A stretch of 64,000 nt of DNA from Jeotgalicoccus aerolatus (GTDB taxonomy: Bacteria > Bacillota > Bacilli > Staphylococcales > Salinicoccaceae). Location: assembly GCF_014635205.1 (NCBI RefSeq), contig NZ_BMCN01000001.1, positions 806,001-870,000 of the forward strand. Reading direction: 5' to 3'. Below the pieces are notes generated by a model. The model ran no database searches. It worked only from the letters and a program-made list of their open reading frames with translations, and was not told the origin of the DNA. Position 1 is the stretch's first letter; each line of letters opens with the position of its first letter. Below, piece by piece: positions 8,300-18,539 of this stretch. The position numbers and the translations under genes are program-made.

Positions 8300-8914
8300 A
8301 TGAAATATACATTTACACAAACTGACTTCGATGTTTTTAATATCGACGGCCTTGAAAACAGAATGGCAGCACTCATTCAGCATACGCGTCCTAAGCTGGA
8401 GGCGCTCGGTGAACATTTCAGCCGCTACATAACAGAAATGACCGGAGATGAAACGTTTGCTCATGTAGCAAAACATGCACGCCGGACGACGAATCCTCCG
8501 GATGATACATGGGTGGCTTTCAGTACCAATCCCCGCGGCTATAAAATGATGCCACATTTCCAGATTGGCTTATATAACAATCATGCCTTTTGCATGTACG
8601 GCATCATTTATGAATCTAAAGATAAACAGCGCCTGGCTGAAAACTGGCTGAAAAATATAGAAAAATTCGATAAACTGCCGCAGAACTATGAAATTTCACT
8701 CGATCATATGAAACCAGAAAAAACACCGCTCAGCGCGCTTAAAGAAGACGACCTTAAAAAAGGTCTGATTAGACTTCGAGACGTAAAAAAAGGTGAGTTT
8801 TTAGTTGGTAAAGTATATAAACCCGGTGACAAAGAATTAAGTTCTGATTCAGTATTTATCGAAGATCTGGAACAAGTTATGGAAAATCTCGTTCAGTTTT
8901 ATCATCAAAATTAA
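8300..8914 (+). CDS. YktB family protein (DUF1054/UPF0637)
   Basis: A 204-residue soluble protein typical of the YktB family in length and content. Recognisable segments are FTQTDFDVFNIDGLENRM at the N-terminus and a central DTWVAFSTNPRGYK followed by MMPHFQIGLY. No catalytic role is established for the family. The ATG at 8300 follows GAAAGGAGC. It is divergent from suhB, the arrangement seen in Bacillus (yktB/yktC). A hairpin shared with ilvA follows. Confidence 0.88.
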   Translation: MKYTFTQTDFDVFNIDGLENRMAALIQHTRPKLEALGEHFSRYITEMTGDETFAHVAKHARRTTNPPDDTWVAFSTNPRGYKMMPHFQIGLYNNHAFCMYGIIYESKDKQRLAENWLKNIEKFDKLPQNYEISLDHMKPEKTPLSALKEDDLKKGLIRLRDVKKGEFLVGKVYKPGDKELSSDSVFIEDLEQVMENLVQFYHQN

Positions 8915-8928
8915 ACATTAGAAAAACA

Positions 8929-8978
8929 AAAAGCCGTAAATCAGTTGCCCTGGAAGACATCTGATTTACGGTCTTTTT
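8929..8978. terminator. bidirectional terminator between yktB and the ilv-leu operon
   Basis: Arms CCGTAAATCAG (8934-8944) and CTGATTTACGG (8961-8971), with A-tract and T-tract flanks. It ends the ilvB-to-ilvA transcript and yktB. Confidence 0.9.
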
Positions 8979-9955
8979 TATAATACAGTAATTTTTTCTC
9001 TCGTTAACGTTTGATGATTAGACTTTAATGAAAGTTCCTGAATTTCACTCATTCTTCCCAAGTCTAAATTGCCTCCGCTGACGATAACGCCCGTATGCTC
9101 GGAATCAATTTTGTCATTAAATGCCAGCAATGCGGCCAGTGCGGTTGCACCTGCACCTTCGACTAATGATTTTGTACGCTCTAACAAATAGACCATTGCA
9201 TAAGCAATTTGGCTTTCTGATACGCAATATATTTCATCGACATAATCTCTGACAACCTGCTGCGTTAATTGTCCGGGCTGTTTAACTGCAATACCTTCTG
9301 CTATAGTGCTGCAGCTGTCTAAAATAACATGATCGTCTTTGCTGTAATATGATTTAAACATCGACGGTGCATTTGCAGCCTGCACACCAATAACTTTAAT
9401 AGAAGGTTTAATCATTTTTGCAGCGACTGCGATCCCGCTAATTAAACCGCCGCCGCCGATTGGAACAATAATCGTATCCAGATGAGGGATTTCTTCCAGC
9501 ATTTCAATACCGATTGATCCCTGGCCAGCCATTATATCGTAATCATCAAATGGATGGACATAAGTCGCTCCGGTCAGTTTTTTATGTTCTAAAGAAGCTG
9601 TAAATGCTTCCTGGAAACTTTGACCCACGATTTTTACATCTGCCCCGTATCCTTTAGTTGCTTCTACTTTAGCTGATGGTGTTCCTTCAGGCATAAAAAT
9701 CGTCGCTTTAGCACCTTTACTTTTAGCAGCCAGGGCAACCCCCTGGGCGTGATTGCCTGCAGAAGCAGTCACCACACCTGCAGCCAGTTCTTCAGCACTC
9801 AATTTTGACAGTTTGTACGACGCCCCCCTGTATTTAAAGGCACCCGTTTTCTGATGATTTTCCAATTTCATATATACATTTTTACCGGTCTTTTCGTTCG
9901 TCGTCTGTGAAGTGATCACAGGTGTTTTGTGCACTTTCCCCTGCAAGTATTCCAT
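8978..9955 (-). CDS. ilvA: threonine ammonia-lyase, short catabolic-type (no regulatory domain)
   Basis: A PLP enzyme converting threonine to 2-oxobutyrate, the first step of isoleucine synthesis. The PLP lysine is K41 in KTGAFKYRGA, and the glycine loop GGGGLISG binds the phosphate. At 325 residues it lacks the C-terminal ACT-like domain that makes the 420-residue staphylococcal IlvA sensitive to isoleucine, and it looks like the catabolic TdcB type. Yet it is the last gene of the ilv-leu operon, 23 nt after leuD, so a biosynthetic role is likely. The N-terminus is short by about ten residues. No ATG, GTG or TTG exists between 9955 and an upstream TGA in this frame, and no clear ribosome site precedes it, so translational coupling to leuD is probable. 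Confidence 0.88.
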   Translation of the reverse strand: MEYLQGKVHKTPVITSQTTNEKTGKNVYMKLENHQKTGAFKYRGASYKLSKLSAEELAAGVVTASAGNHAQGVALAAKSKGAKATIFMPEGTPSAKVEATKGYGADVKIVGQSFQEAFTASLEHKKLTGATYVHPFDDYDIMAGQGSIGIEMLEEIPHLDTIIVPIGGGGLISGIAVAAKMIKPSIKVIGVQAANAPSMFKSYYSKDDHVILDSCSTIAEGIAVKQPGQLTQQVVRDYVDEIYCVSESQIAYAMVYLLERTKSLVEGAGATALAALLAFNDKIDSEHTGVIVSGGNLDLGRMSEIQELSLKSNHQTLTREKITVL

Positions 9956-9978
9956 AGCATCTCTGACTAAATCATTAT

Positions 9979-10575
9979 TTAACGAATTCCCAAAGAATCA
10001 CGCTCCTCAAAAGCTGTTATTTTATCTTCATTTAATAAAGTTAATGCAATGTCATCCCACCCATTTATTAATTTTTCTTTATGATAGGCTGGGATGTCGA
10101 ATTCAAACTTATCGCCATTGCTGTCCGTAATTTTCTGTTCTTCTAAATCAACGGATAAATAAAAATCTCCTGATTTCGCTTTGTTCTGCCAAGCTTCGAT
10201 TTGTTCTTTTGGCATCTTGATTAAAATAATACCGTTTTTAAAAGCATTTGAATAAAATATATCTGCAAAGCCTGGTGCAATAATCACTTTATAGCCGTAA
10301 TCAAGCAGTGCCCACGGCGCGTGTTCGCGTGATGATCCGCAGCCGAAGTTATCACCCGCAACAAGTATTGATGCACCATCAAATTTAGGATCATCCATAT
10401 CAAAATTCTCACGTTTAGAGCCGTCTTCATTAAACCTCCAGTTATGGAAAACAAACTCTCCAAAACCCGTGCGTTCGATACGTTTTAAAAACTGTTTTGG
10501 GATAATCTGATCCGTATCGACATTGGAACGCTCAAGCGGATATACTTTTCCTTTATGTTCTGAAATTGCCTCCAT
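9979..10575 (-). CDS. leuD: 3-isopropylmalate dehydratase small subunit
   Basis: LeuD pairs with LeuC to isomerise 2-isopropylmalate to 3-isopropylmalate in leucine synthesis. The 198-residue length is standard. The family segments NVDTDQIIPKQFLKR near the N-terminus and GDNFGCGSSREHAPWAL in the middle are intact; the latter is the swivel-domain substrate loop. It starts 11 nt after leuC with an AGGAGGGA-type site, so the two subunits are translated from one mRNA. ilvA follows downstream. Confidence 0.97.
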   Translation of the reverse strand: MEAISEHKGKVYPLERSNVDTDQIIPKQFLKRIERTGFGEFVFHNWRFNEDGSKRENFDMDDPKFDGASILVAGDNFGCGSSREHAPWALLDYGYKVIIAPGFADIFYSNAFKNGIILIKMPKEQIEAWQNKAKSGDFYLSVDLEEQKITDSNGDKFEFDIPAYHKEKLINGWDDIALTLLNEDKITAFEERDSLGIR

Positions 10576-10586
10576 TTGAATCCCTC

Positions 10587-11999
10587 CTAAGCCATGACTT
10601 GTTCCTGGTATTTTCTAACATCTACAAAACGTCCATTGATTGCTGCAGCCGCTGCCATTTCAGGGCTGACCAGATGCGTTCTGGCACCATTCCCCTGACG
10701 GCCTTCGAAGTTCCTGTTTGAACTCGATGCACAGCGTCCGCCGGCAGGTACTGTATCGTCATTCATCCCGAGACAGGCACTGCAGCCGGCATTACGCCAT
10801 TCAAATCCTGCATCAATGAAGACTTTATCGATGCCAAGTGCCTCAGCTTCCTGTTTAACAAGGAAAGAACCTGGTACAACAATCGCCTTAACACCTTCTT
10901 TAACCCGGCTGCCTTTAATGATATCTGCAGCGCGCTGCAGATCAAGAACACGTGAGTTCGTACATGAACCGATAAATACATGATCGATTTCTATGTCCGT
11001 AATCGGCATACCTTCCTCAAGTCCCATATATTCCAAAGCACGTTTTGTTGAATCCTCATCTTGTGAACCGCTGATTGTCGGCGTTGCTGCACTGATAGGC
11101 ACCACCATGCTTGGATTCGTCCCCCAGGATACTTGAGGTTCGATTTCTGAAGCATCAATTTCAATCGTCGAATCGTACTCAGCACCTTCATCTGTAGCAA
11201 GACTCAGCCATTCTTTCGACAGCGCTTCGAATGCTGCATTGTCTTTAGGAACATAACGGCGCCCTTTCAAAAATTCAACTGTAGTCTTGTCAGGTGAAAT
11301 TAATCCGGCACGCGCCCCGCCTTCTATAGACATATTGCATACTGTCATACGGCCTTCCATTGTTAAATCACGAATGGCTTGCCCCGTATACTCCACCACG
11401 TGTCCAGTTCCAAAGTCCACACCGAATTTAGCGATGATTGCCAAAATCAGATCTTTTGCTGTTACACCAACGCCAAGTTCTCCAACAACTTTAACATTCA
11501 TTGTTTTCGGTTTATTCTGAGTCAAAGTCTGTGTTGCAAAAACGTGCTCCACTTCACTTGTGCCGATACCAAAAGCAAGTGCCCCAAAAGCGCCGTGTGT
11601 TGAAGTATGGGAGTCACCGCAGACAATTGTTTTACCTGGCTGAGTCAATCCCAGCTGCGGGCCGATAATATGAACGATGCCCTGATCTGGATGATACATG
11701 TCTGCCAGTTTAATACCAAAGTCTGCACAATTTTGTTTCAAGGCATCCATTTGTTTCTGAGCAATTTTATCCTGCGGATTCTCTCTGTCTTTCGTCGGAA
11801 CGTTGTGGTCCATCGTAGCAAACGTTAAATCCGGACGACGGACTTTTCTGTTATTTAAACGCAGTCCTTCAAAAGCCTGAGGGGAAGTCACTTCATGAAT
11901 TAAGTGCTGGTCGATGTATAATAAATCAGGCTTGCCTGCTTCTTCATGAACGACATGCCGTTCCCAGATTTTTTCAATTATTGTTTTCTTCTGAGCCAT
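10587..11999 (-). CDS. leuC: 3-isopropylmalate dehydratase large subunit
   Basis: An aconitase-family enzyme subunit carrying a 4Fe-4S cluster; with LeuD it performs the second step of leucine synthesis. The cluster cysteines are visible in GSCTNSR and in the CSACLGMN pair. The N-terminal segment [20 protein letters not shown] and [13 protein letters not shown] are typical. At 470 residues it has normal length. It lies between leuB and leuD with gaps of 22 and 11 nt, on the single ilvB-ilvA transcript. Confidence 0.97.
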   Translation of the reverse strand: MAQKKTIIEKIWERHVVHEEAGKPDLLYIDQHLIHEVTSPQAFEGLRLNNRKVRRPDLTFATMDHNVPTKDRENPQDKIAQKQMDALKQNCADFGIKLADMYHPDQGIVHIIGPQLGLTQPGKTIVCGDSHTSTHGAFGALAFGIGTSEVEHVFATQTLTQNKPKTMNVKVVGELGVGVTAKDLILAIIAKFGVDFGTGHVVEYTGQAIRDLTMEGRMTVCNMSIEGGARAGLISPDKTTVEFLKGRRYVPKDNAAFEALSKEWLSLATDEGAEYDSTIEIDASEIEPQVSWGTNPSMVVPISAATPTISGSQDEDSTKRALEYMGLEEGMPITDIEIDHVFIGSCTNSRVLDLQRAADIIKGSRVKEGVKAIVVPGSFLVKQEAEALGIDKVFIDAGFEWRNAGCSACLGMNDDTVPAGGRCASSSNRNFEGRQGNGARTHLVSPEMAAAAAINGRFVDVRKYQEQVMA

Positions 12000-12021
12000 G
12001 TTAATCTTCTCCTTTAACTTT

Positions 12022-13080
12022 TTATAAACTGCTGATAATTTTTTCTGTCATTTCCGTCGTCGTTAAATTTGTTCCGTTCTCAATATTAAGATCACTTGTT
12101 TTATAACCTGCTGCGAGGACTTCTTCAACCGCTTTTTCTATTGCAGCTGATTCCTCATTCATACCAAATGAATATCTAAGCATCATAGCAGCAGACAAAA
12201 TCATTCCGATAGGATTCGCTTTGTTTTCATTTGCGATATCAGGCGCTGATCCGTGAATCGGTTCAAATAATCCGAGACCTTTATCATTAATGCTGGCAGA
12301 TGGCAGAACACCCAGTGAGCCTGTAATGACAGAAGCTTCGTCACTTAAAATATCTCCAAAAAGATTTTCTGTAACGATGACATCAAAGTATGATGGATTC
12401 GTAATCAGTTTCATCGCTGCGGCATCAACAAGTTCATGTTCAACGGTGACATCCGGATATTCCGTGCTGATTTCATTTACTATTTCGCGCCACATACGGC
12501 TCGATTCAAGTACATTTGCTTTATCAACAGATGTTAAATGTTTTCTTCTGACACTTGCAGTGTCAAAAGCTTTTCTGACAATCCGCTCTATTTCACCGCG
12601 GGTATAAGTTAATGTATCAACAACACTTTGCCCGCCGTCGCGTCTTTCGCTCGGCTGCCCAAAGTACAAACCGCTTGTCAATTCTCTGACAATCATTAAA
12701 TCACTGCCGTGAACGATACTCTGCTTCAAAGGTGATGATGATTCCAGTGAATTAAAAATTGTCACCGGCCGCAGATTTGCAAATAAATTAAAATGTTTGC
12801 GGATTTTCAATAATCCCTGCTCCGGCCGCAATTGCCCTCCGGCCCATTTGGGGCCGCCGACTGCACCAAGTAAAATTGCATCTGCCGCTTCACATGCTTC
12901 GATTGTTTGTTCAGGCAGCGGATCATTGAATTGATCAATGGCGTTCCCTCCAATGGCGTGCGACTCAGTTGTAAACTGATGACTGAATTTTTCACCGACA
13001 GCTTTAAGCACCGCTTCGGCTGACTGCATAATTTCCGGCCCGATACCATCTCCGGGAAGTGTTACTATATGTTTTTCCAT
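12022..13080 (-). CDS. leuB: 3-isopropylmalate dehydrogenase
   Basis: An NAD-dependent oxidative decarboxylase giving 2-oxoisocaproate in leucine synthesis. The 352-residue length fits. Signatures are [11 protein letters not shown] at the N-terminus, the substrate arginines in the [16 protein letters not shown] stretch, and the NAD/metal segment [12 protein letters not shown] followed by [10 protein letters not shown] and [11 protein letters not shown]. The start has AAGGGGAA upstream. It lies 15 nt after leuA in the operon. Nothing unusual is visible. Confidence 0.97.
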   Translation of the reverse strand: MEKHIVTLPGDGIGPEIMQSAEAVLKAVGEKFSHQFTTESHAIGGNAIDQFNDPLPEQTIEACEAADAILLGAVGGPKWAGGQLRPEQGLLKIRKHFNLFANLRPVTIFNSLESSSPLKQSIVHGSDLMIVRELTSGLYFGQPSERRDGGQSVVDTLTYTRGEIERIVRKAFDTASVRRKHLTSVDKANVLESSRMWREIVNEISTEYPDVTVEHELVDAAAMKLITNPSYFDVIVTENLFGDILSDEASVITGSLGVLPSASINDKGLGLFEPIHGSAPDIANENKANPIGMILSAAMMLRYSFGMNEESAAIEKAVEEVLAAGYKTSDLNIENGTNLTTTEMTEKIISSL

Positions 13081-13095
13081 CGCTGATTTCCCCTT

Positions 13096-14661
13096 TTATG
13101 CCTTCGCACGTTCAATAGTTTTCGCAGACTGTTCACTCATCAAATAACGGTTGACCGCATTAATATATGCGTTCGCTGATGCTGCGAGCACATCCTGCGC
13201 TGTACCGCGTCCTGAGAATTGATGATTATTAATTTTTAGCTGTACACGCGATTCAGCCAGTGCATCCTTGCCGCCGCCAACTGAACTGATTTGATAATCA
13301 AGAAGATTTGTCGATTCTGCAACCACTTCCTGTATTGCTTTATAAAGTGCTTCAACACTGCCGGAACCAGTTACTTCATGTGTGACCTGTGATTGATCAG
13401 GTGTCATAATCAATATGCTCGCTTTAGTCTGACCGTCCTGTTCATAATTCACTTCAAAATTTTCCAGAACATAGCGGGAAATATTTGAAGCATCTGTTTT
13501 AATTTCCATAATGATAGAATAAATATCGTCATCTGTAACTTCTTTTTTATGATCGGTTAAGGTTTTAAAACTGTTAAAAGCTTCTTTAAGTTCTTCATCG
13601 TTTAATTCAACTTTAAAAGATTTTACTTTATCTTTGAATGCGTGACGGCCGGAATGTTTACCGAGGAAGAGTGTGTTTGCAGAATCCGCTGACACCCCAA
13701 CCAGTGCTGGAGAAATAATTTCATATGTTTTTGCATTTTTCAGCATGCCGTCCTGATGAATACCCGCTTCATGTGCATAAGCATTTCTGCCGATAATTGC
13801 TTTGTTAGGCTGAACAGGCATGCCTGTCAGTTTAGCAACAATATCGCTGGACCGTTTAATTTCCTGCAAATTTAAACTCGTTTTATAGGGATAAAAATCA
13901 CCACGAATATGCAATGCTACAGCGATTTCTTCAAGTGCTGCATTCCCGGCGCGTTCGCCGATGCCATTAATAGAACATTCAATTTGAGTTGCACCGTTTT
14001 CAATCCCTGCAATTGAGTTTGCGACTGCCATGCCGAGATCATTATGACAGTGCGTTGACAGGATGGCCTGATCTATATTAGAAACATTATCAGAGATATA
14101 TTTGAACATGTCTCCGTATTCTTTTGGAGTCGTATAGCCTACTGTATCCGGCAAGTTAATAATTGTCGCACCTGCTTCTATGACAGCTTCAATAATCTCT
14201 TTTAGAAATGGCAGTTCTGTGCGTGATGCATCTTCGGCTGACCATTCAACTTCTTTGAAAAGTGTTTTTGAATACTTCACCATGTCTACTGATGTGTCGA
14301 TGACCTGCTGCTTATCCATCTTAAGTTTAAATTCTCGGTGAATCGGGCTCGTTGCTAAAAATATATGAATTCTGGGATTGGGTGTGTTTTTTAGCGCTTC
14401 GTAAGCACGGTCAATATCATGTTTTTTCGTTCTCGCCAGTGCAGTGACCGTCGACTGTGTAATCGTATCTGCTATAAGTTTTACAGATCGAAAATCACCT
14501 TCTGAAGAGGCTGGAAATCCCGCTTCTATAACATCTACACCGAGTCTTTCGAGCTGCTTGGCAATCTCCAGTTTCTCTTCTTTATTTAAATTGACACCAG
14601 GTGATTGCTCACCATCTCTCAGTGTTGTATCAAAAATTTTAATATCAGTTATATCAGTCAT
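13096..14661 (-). CDS. leuA: 2-isopropylmalate synthase
   Basis: LeuA condenses 2-oxoisovalerate with acetyl-CoA, the committing step to leucine. The N-terminal TIM barrel has FDTTLRDGEQSPG and the metal histidines in STHCHNDLGMA. The C-terminal LeuA regulatory domain (about residues 390-510) is present, so leucine feedback inhibition is expected. The length of 521 residues is that of the long bacterial type. It follows ilvC after 29 nt in the same operon. Confidence 0.97.
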   Translation of the reverse strand: MTDITDIKIFDTTLRDGEQSPGVNLNKEEKLEIAKQLERLGVDVIEAGFPASSEGDFRSVKLIADTITQSTVTALARTKKHDIDRAYEALKNTPNPRIHIFLATSPIHREFKLKMDKQQVIDTSVDMVKYSKTLFKEVEWSAEDASRTELPFLKEIIEAVIEAGATIINLPDTVGYTTPKEYGDMFKYISDNVSNIDQAILSTHCHNDLGMAVANSIAGIENGATQIECSINGIGERAGNAALEEIAVALHIRGDFYPYKTSLNLQEIKRSSDIVAKLTGMPVQPNKAIIGRNAYAHEAGIHQDGMLKNAKTYEIISPALVGVSADSANTLFLGKHSGRHAFKDKVKSFKVELNDEELKEAFNSFKTLTDHKKEVTDDDIYSIIMEIKTDASNISRYVLENFEVNYEQDGQTKASILIMTPDQSQVTHEVTGSGSVEALYKAIQEVVAESTNLLDYQISSVGGGKDALAESRVQLKINNHQFSGRGTAQDVLAASANAYINAVNRYLMSEQSAKTIERAKA

Positions 14662-14690
14662 AATATCCGTCCTCTTCTTAAGTTTTTTAA

Positions 14691-15704
<1,014 letters not shown>

Positions 15705-15723
15705 TTATATATGTTTTATGTTG

Positions 15724-16239
15724 TTAAACACTGAGTGTTTTTAAATCCTGAACGTTTTTTTGCTGTCCGCGTCGGAATGCAGTGACACCTGTTCTCGACA
15801 AATCTTTTATACCAAACGGTGACAGCAGTTCGATCAAAGCATCGACCTTATCAGGCTTCCCTGTCACTTCGATAATCAGAGAAGTTCTTGAGACATCGAG
15901 CACCCTCGCTCTAAAAGGTTCGATAATGCTTTGTACTTCGCCTCTGGTTGTATTATTCGCACCCACTTTAATCAGTGCAAGCTCTCTTGAAACAATTTTT
16001 GATTCGGTAATATCATCCACTTTTAAAATATCGATTTGTTTGTGGAGCTGCTTAGTCAGCTGCTCAGAGTTTTTATCTTTAGCAATATCGACAACAATTG
16101 TCATTTTTGATATTCCTTCAGTTTCTGCTGCTCCGACAGTGATACTTTCGATATTAAATCCTCTTTTGGCAAGCATCCCTGTAATACGGTTTAAAACACC
16201 GCTTGAATTTTGTACTGTCAATGTGATTACTCGCTGCAT
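15724..16239 (-). CDS. ilvN: acetolactate synthase small (regulatory) subunit, full length
   Basis: A 171-residue IlvN/IlvH-type protein. The N-terminal ACT domain (residues 3-75, beginning [20 protein letters not shown]) binds valine, and the C-terminal ferredoxin-like domain (about 80-160) activates the catalytic subunit. This is the two-domain length found in Bacillus and E. coli IlvH. As far as I recall, S. aureus carries a protein of about half this size. The start ATG overlaps the end of ilvB by 13 nt, so translation of the two subunits is coupled. Confidence 0.95.
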   Translation of the reverse strand: MQRVITLTVQNSSGVLNRITGMLAKRGFNIESITVGAAETEGISKMTIVVDIAKDKNSEQLTKQLHKQIDILKVDDITESKIVSRELALIKVGANNTTRGEVQSIIEPFRARVLDVSRTSLIIEVTGKPDKVDALIELLSPFGIKDLSRTGVTAFRRGQQKNVQDLKTLSV

Positions 16240-17957
16240 GGTCTCACTCCTATCATTTCATGATTCCCTTTGCCTGCTGGGACCATAGGATATACTAGAT
16301 CTAGTTTTTCAACCCTTGCATCGATTAAAACCGGCTCATCAGATGTCAGAATATCTTTTAGTTCATCGTCAATTTCATCTTCTGAAGTATATCTGACTGA
16401 TTTTATACCGAAACTTTCGCCGAGCTTCACAAAGTCTGGATTTGTCTGCATCAGTGATTCTGAATAGCGTTCATCGTAAAATTTTTCCTGCCACTGTCTG
16501 ACCATACCGAGTGCTTCATTATTTACAACGATGACTTTTACCGGCAGGTTGTACTGTTTTAATGTTGCAAGCTCCTGCATTGTCATTTGGAAGCCGCCGT
16601 CTCCGACGATAGCAACGACATTTTTATTCGGAAAGGCCAGCTGTGCTCCGATTGCCGCCGGCAGTCCAAAGCCCATTGTGCCAAGGCCGCCTGAAGTGAC
16701 AAAGTGATTTGGCTGATTAAATTTATAAAATTGTGCACTCCACATCTGATGCTGGCCGACATCTGTCGTTACAATTGCATTTCCTTCAGTTACTTTGTAT
16801 ACCTGTTCGATAAACCATTGCGGAGAAATCAATTCTTTCGTTCTGTCATACCATAATGGATTTTCTTCTTTATCCTGCTGGGTTTTATGAATCCAGCTGT
16901 CAATAGCTTTCATATCGCAATGTCCCTGGTTAATTAGCTCCAGTGCTTCTTTTACATCAGCTACGACCGGAATTTGAGTTGGAATGTTTTTTCCAATCTC
17001 AGCAGGATCGATATCAATATGTGCAATTTTTGCATGAGGCGCAAAATCACTTATCTTTCCAGTTAATCTATCATCAAATCTCGCTCCGAAGTTTATTAGT
17101 AAATCTGCATCGTGTACTGCCATATTCGCTGCATAAGTCCCGTGCATTCCTGCCATTCCAAGGAAATTTTTATCATCCGCATTGAAGGCTCCAAGTCCCA
17201 GTAAAGTTGAAACTACCGGGAGATTGTAACGGCCAACAAATGTACGAAGTTCCTCTGATGCATTAGCAAATTGGATTCCGGCACCGGTTAAGACTACCGG
17301 ACGTTCTGATTTTTCAAGTGCTTCAAGTAATCTATTGATTTGCAGCGGGTTCGGTTTTGTTGTTGGCTGATAGCCTGGAAGACGAATCTCATCATTTTCA
17401 GCCGTTTCTGCTGCTGCTTCTGAAATATTTTTTGGAATATCTACAACAACCGGTCCCGGTCTGCCTGTAGAAGCAATATGAAAGGCTTCTTTGACGATGC
17501 GTTTTAAATCCTTTACATCCGTCACTTGATAATTATGTTTTGTTACCGGTGTAGTTAAACCAATAACATCTGCTTCCTGAAATGCGTCTGTACCGATGAC
17601 TTTCGAAGAAACCTGCCCTGTAAAAGCGACAATCGGCAGTGAATCCATCATAGCGTCAGTGATACCGGTAATCAGATTAGTCGCACCCGGTCCGCTTGTC
17701 GCGATTACTACACCGGGTTTACTGCTCACTCTTGCATAGCCTTCAGCTGCATGTATCAGACCTTGTTCATGTCTGCAGAGAATGTGTTTGAATGAACTCT
17801 CATGTCTGTACAGCGCGTCGTAAATCGGCAGTACTGCACCGCCCGGGTAACCAAATACAGTATCAACGTCCTGTTCTGCCAAAGCTTCAACTAATAAGTC
17901 AGCACCTGTTTTTATATTCTCAGCAGTTTCTTCTGAGTGTTCAACTTCAACCTTCAT
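16227..17957 (-). CDS. ilvB: acetolactate synthase large (catalytic) subunit
   Basis: A ThDP-dependent enzyme that joins two pyruvates, or pyruvate with 2-oxobutyrate. The [15 protein letters not shown] and [16 protein letters not shown] segments hold the ThDP-activating glutamate. [15 protein letters not shown] is the ThDP/Mg motif. The central domain shows an FAD-type fold with FGARFDDR. Length 576 is normal. AAGGAGGA precedes the ATG at 17957. It is the first gene after the T-box leader, and therefore the head of an eight-gene transcript through ilvA. Confidence 0.97.
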   Translation of the reverse strand: MKVEVEHSEETAENIKTGADLLVEALAEQDVDTVFGYPGGAVLPIYDALYRHESSFKHILCRHEQGLIHAAEGYARVSSKPGVVIATSGPGATNLITGITDAMMDSLPIVAFTGQVSSKVIGTDAFQEADVIGLTTPVTKHNYQVTDVKDLKRIVKEAFHIASTGRPGPVVVDIPKNISEAAAETAENDEIRLPGYQPTTKPNPLQINRLLEALEKSERPVVLTGAGIQFANASEELRTFVGRYNLPVVSTLLGLGAFNADDKNFLGMAGMHGTYAANMAVHDADLLINFGARFDDRLTGKISDFAPHAKIAHIDIDPAEIGKNIPTQIPVVADVKEALELINQGHCDMKAIDSWIHKTQQDKEENPLWYDRTKELISPQWFIEQVYKVTEGNAIVTTDVGQHQMWSAQFYKFNQPNHFVTSGGLGTMGFGLPAAIGAQLAFPNKNVVAIVGDGGFQMTMQELATLKQYNLPVKVIVVNNEALGMVRQWQEKFYDERYSESLMQTNPDFVKLGESFGIKSVRYTSEDEIDDELKDILTSDEPVLIDARVEKLDLVYPMVPAGKGNHEMIGVRPCSE

Positions 17958-17990
17958 ACTTTTTCCTCCTTACCAGCATAAACTGAAATA

Positions 17991-18049
17991 AAAAAAAGCT
18001 CTTTTTCCCTAAAGATCATATAGTAATGACCTTGGGGAGAAAAGAGCCT
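17991..18049 (-). terminator. regulated intrinsic terminator of the T-box leader
   Basis: On the minus strand a long stem of GGCTCTTTTCTCCCC type pairs with GGGAAAAAGAGC and is followed by seven T. It competes with the antiterminator that uses the T-box sequence directly upstream. Confidence 0.9.
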
Positions 18050-18309
18050 TTCACGGTACCACCCAAATTCGTATGCATCTTCAGATACATACCTCTGCAA
18101 CTGGCATTGCCAGTTAAAAATGAATAACGAGTTTTAACCCGTCCCTGCCTACTTGATTCAGCCGGGCACTCAGGGATGAGATTCTAAGCCGCTATATTCT
18201 GAGTTCGCACCAAGCACTCAGTCTCTGAAAAATATTTTGCGGCGTCGACGTTCCCTTCAACGCTTTAAGTTCCAATATTTGAATTGTTAGATTATTTAAT
18301 TTTCTTAAT
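17991..18309 (-). ncRNA. T-box leader of the ilvB-ilvA operon (leucine specifier likely)
   Basis: This fills the gap between ilvB and the ilvD terminator. Read on the minus strand it has the conserved T-box TGGGTGGTACCGTGAA (18050-18065), which pairs with the uncharged tRNA acceptor end. A strong intrinsic terminator follows. Upstream is a stem I region with a distal-loop segment resembling GGTGCGAA and a GGGA/TCCC lower helix. On the 3' side of stem I the specifier-loop pattern GAAT-CTC-A places CTC, a leucine codon. So uncharged tRNA-Leu should favour antitermination. The T-box itself is certain; stem I details and the specifier are read by eye. Confidence 0.9.
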
Positions 18310-18315
18310 GAATGT

Positions 18316-18344
18316 ATAATACCCCGCTATTTCAACAAAAGCAA
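18316..18344 (-). promoter_or_regulatory. candidate sigma-A promoter of the ilvB operon
   Basis: Minus strand TTGCTT (18339-18344), 17-nt spacer, TATTAT (18316-18321). This predicts a start near 18309 and a leader of about 350 nt ending at ilvB. Confidence 0.6.
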
Positions 18345-18375
18345 CCATAAAAATCGAATTATTTTAAATTATCTA

Positions 18376-18390
18376 ACATTTCAGATAATG
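18376..18390. promoter_or_regulatory. CodY-like box upstream of the ilvB promoter
   Basis: ACATTTCAGATAATG matches 11 of 15 positions of the CodY consensus AATTTTCWGAAAATT. It lies about 70-80 nt before the predicted start and abuts a cre site. CodY represses BCAA genes in Bacillus and Staphylococcus when BCAA and GTP are high. The match is moderate. Confidence 0.4.
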
Positions 18391-18402
18391 TAATCGTTTA
18401 CA
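18389..18402. promoter_or_regulatory. cre (CcpA) site upstream of the ilvB promoter
   Basis: TGTAATCGTTTACA is a perfect match to the cre consensus TGWAANCGNTNWCA, about 80-93 nt before the predicted transcription start. In B. subtilis CcpA activates ilv-leu from a cre at nearly the same distance, so activation rather than repression is inferred. The remaining sequence up to the ilvD terminator shows nothing further. Confidence 0.65.
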
Positions 18403-18486
18403 ACGCTGATATATACGCTTCTTATATAATCAATGTTTTTTATTAACTTTTTACACTTTTATAATAATCTCTTCACGCCGATAAAT

Positions 18487-18534
18487 AAAAAAATCCGTAA
18501 ACAGGATCCTTAATCAGAATCCAATTTACGGAGC
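18487..18534 (-). terminator. terminator of ilvD
   Basis: Minus strand arms TCCGTAAA / TTTACGGA with inner pairing GGATTC / GGATCC-like bases, then a run of T. It separates the BASS-ilvD transcript from the T-box operon. Confidence 0.88.
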
Positions 18535-18539
18535 ATCTG

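Noticed and set aside
18298..18312. A second CodY-like sequence near the ilvB transcription start.
   Set aside because: Only about 10 of 15 positions match, no better than expected in AT-rich DNA.
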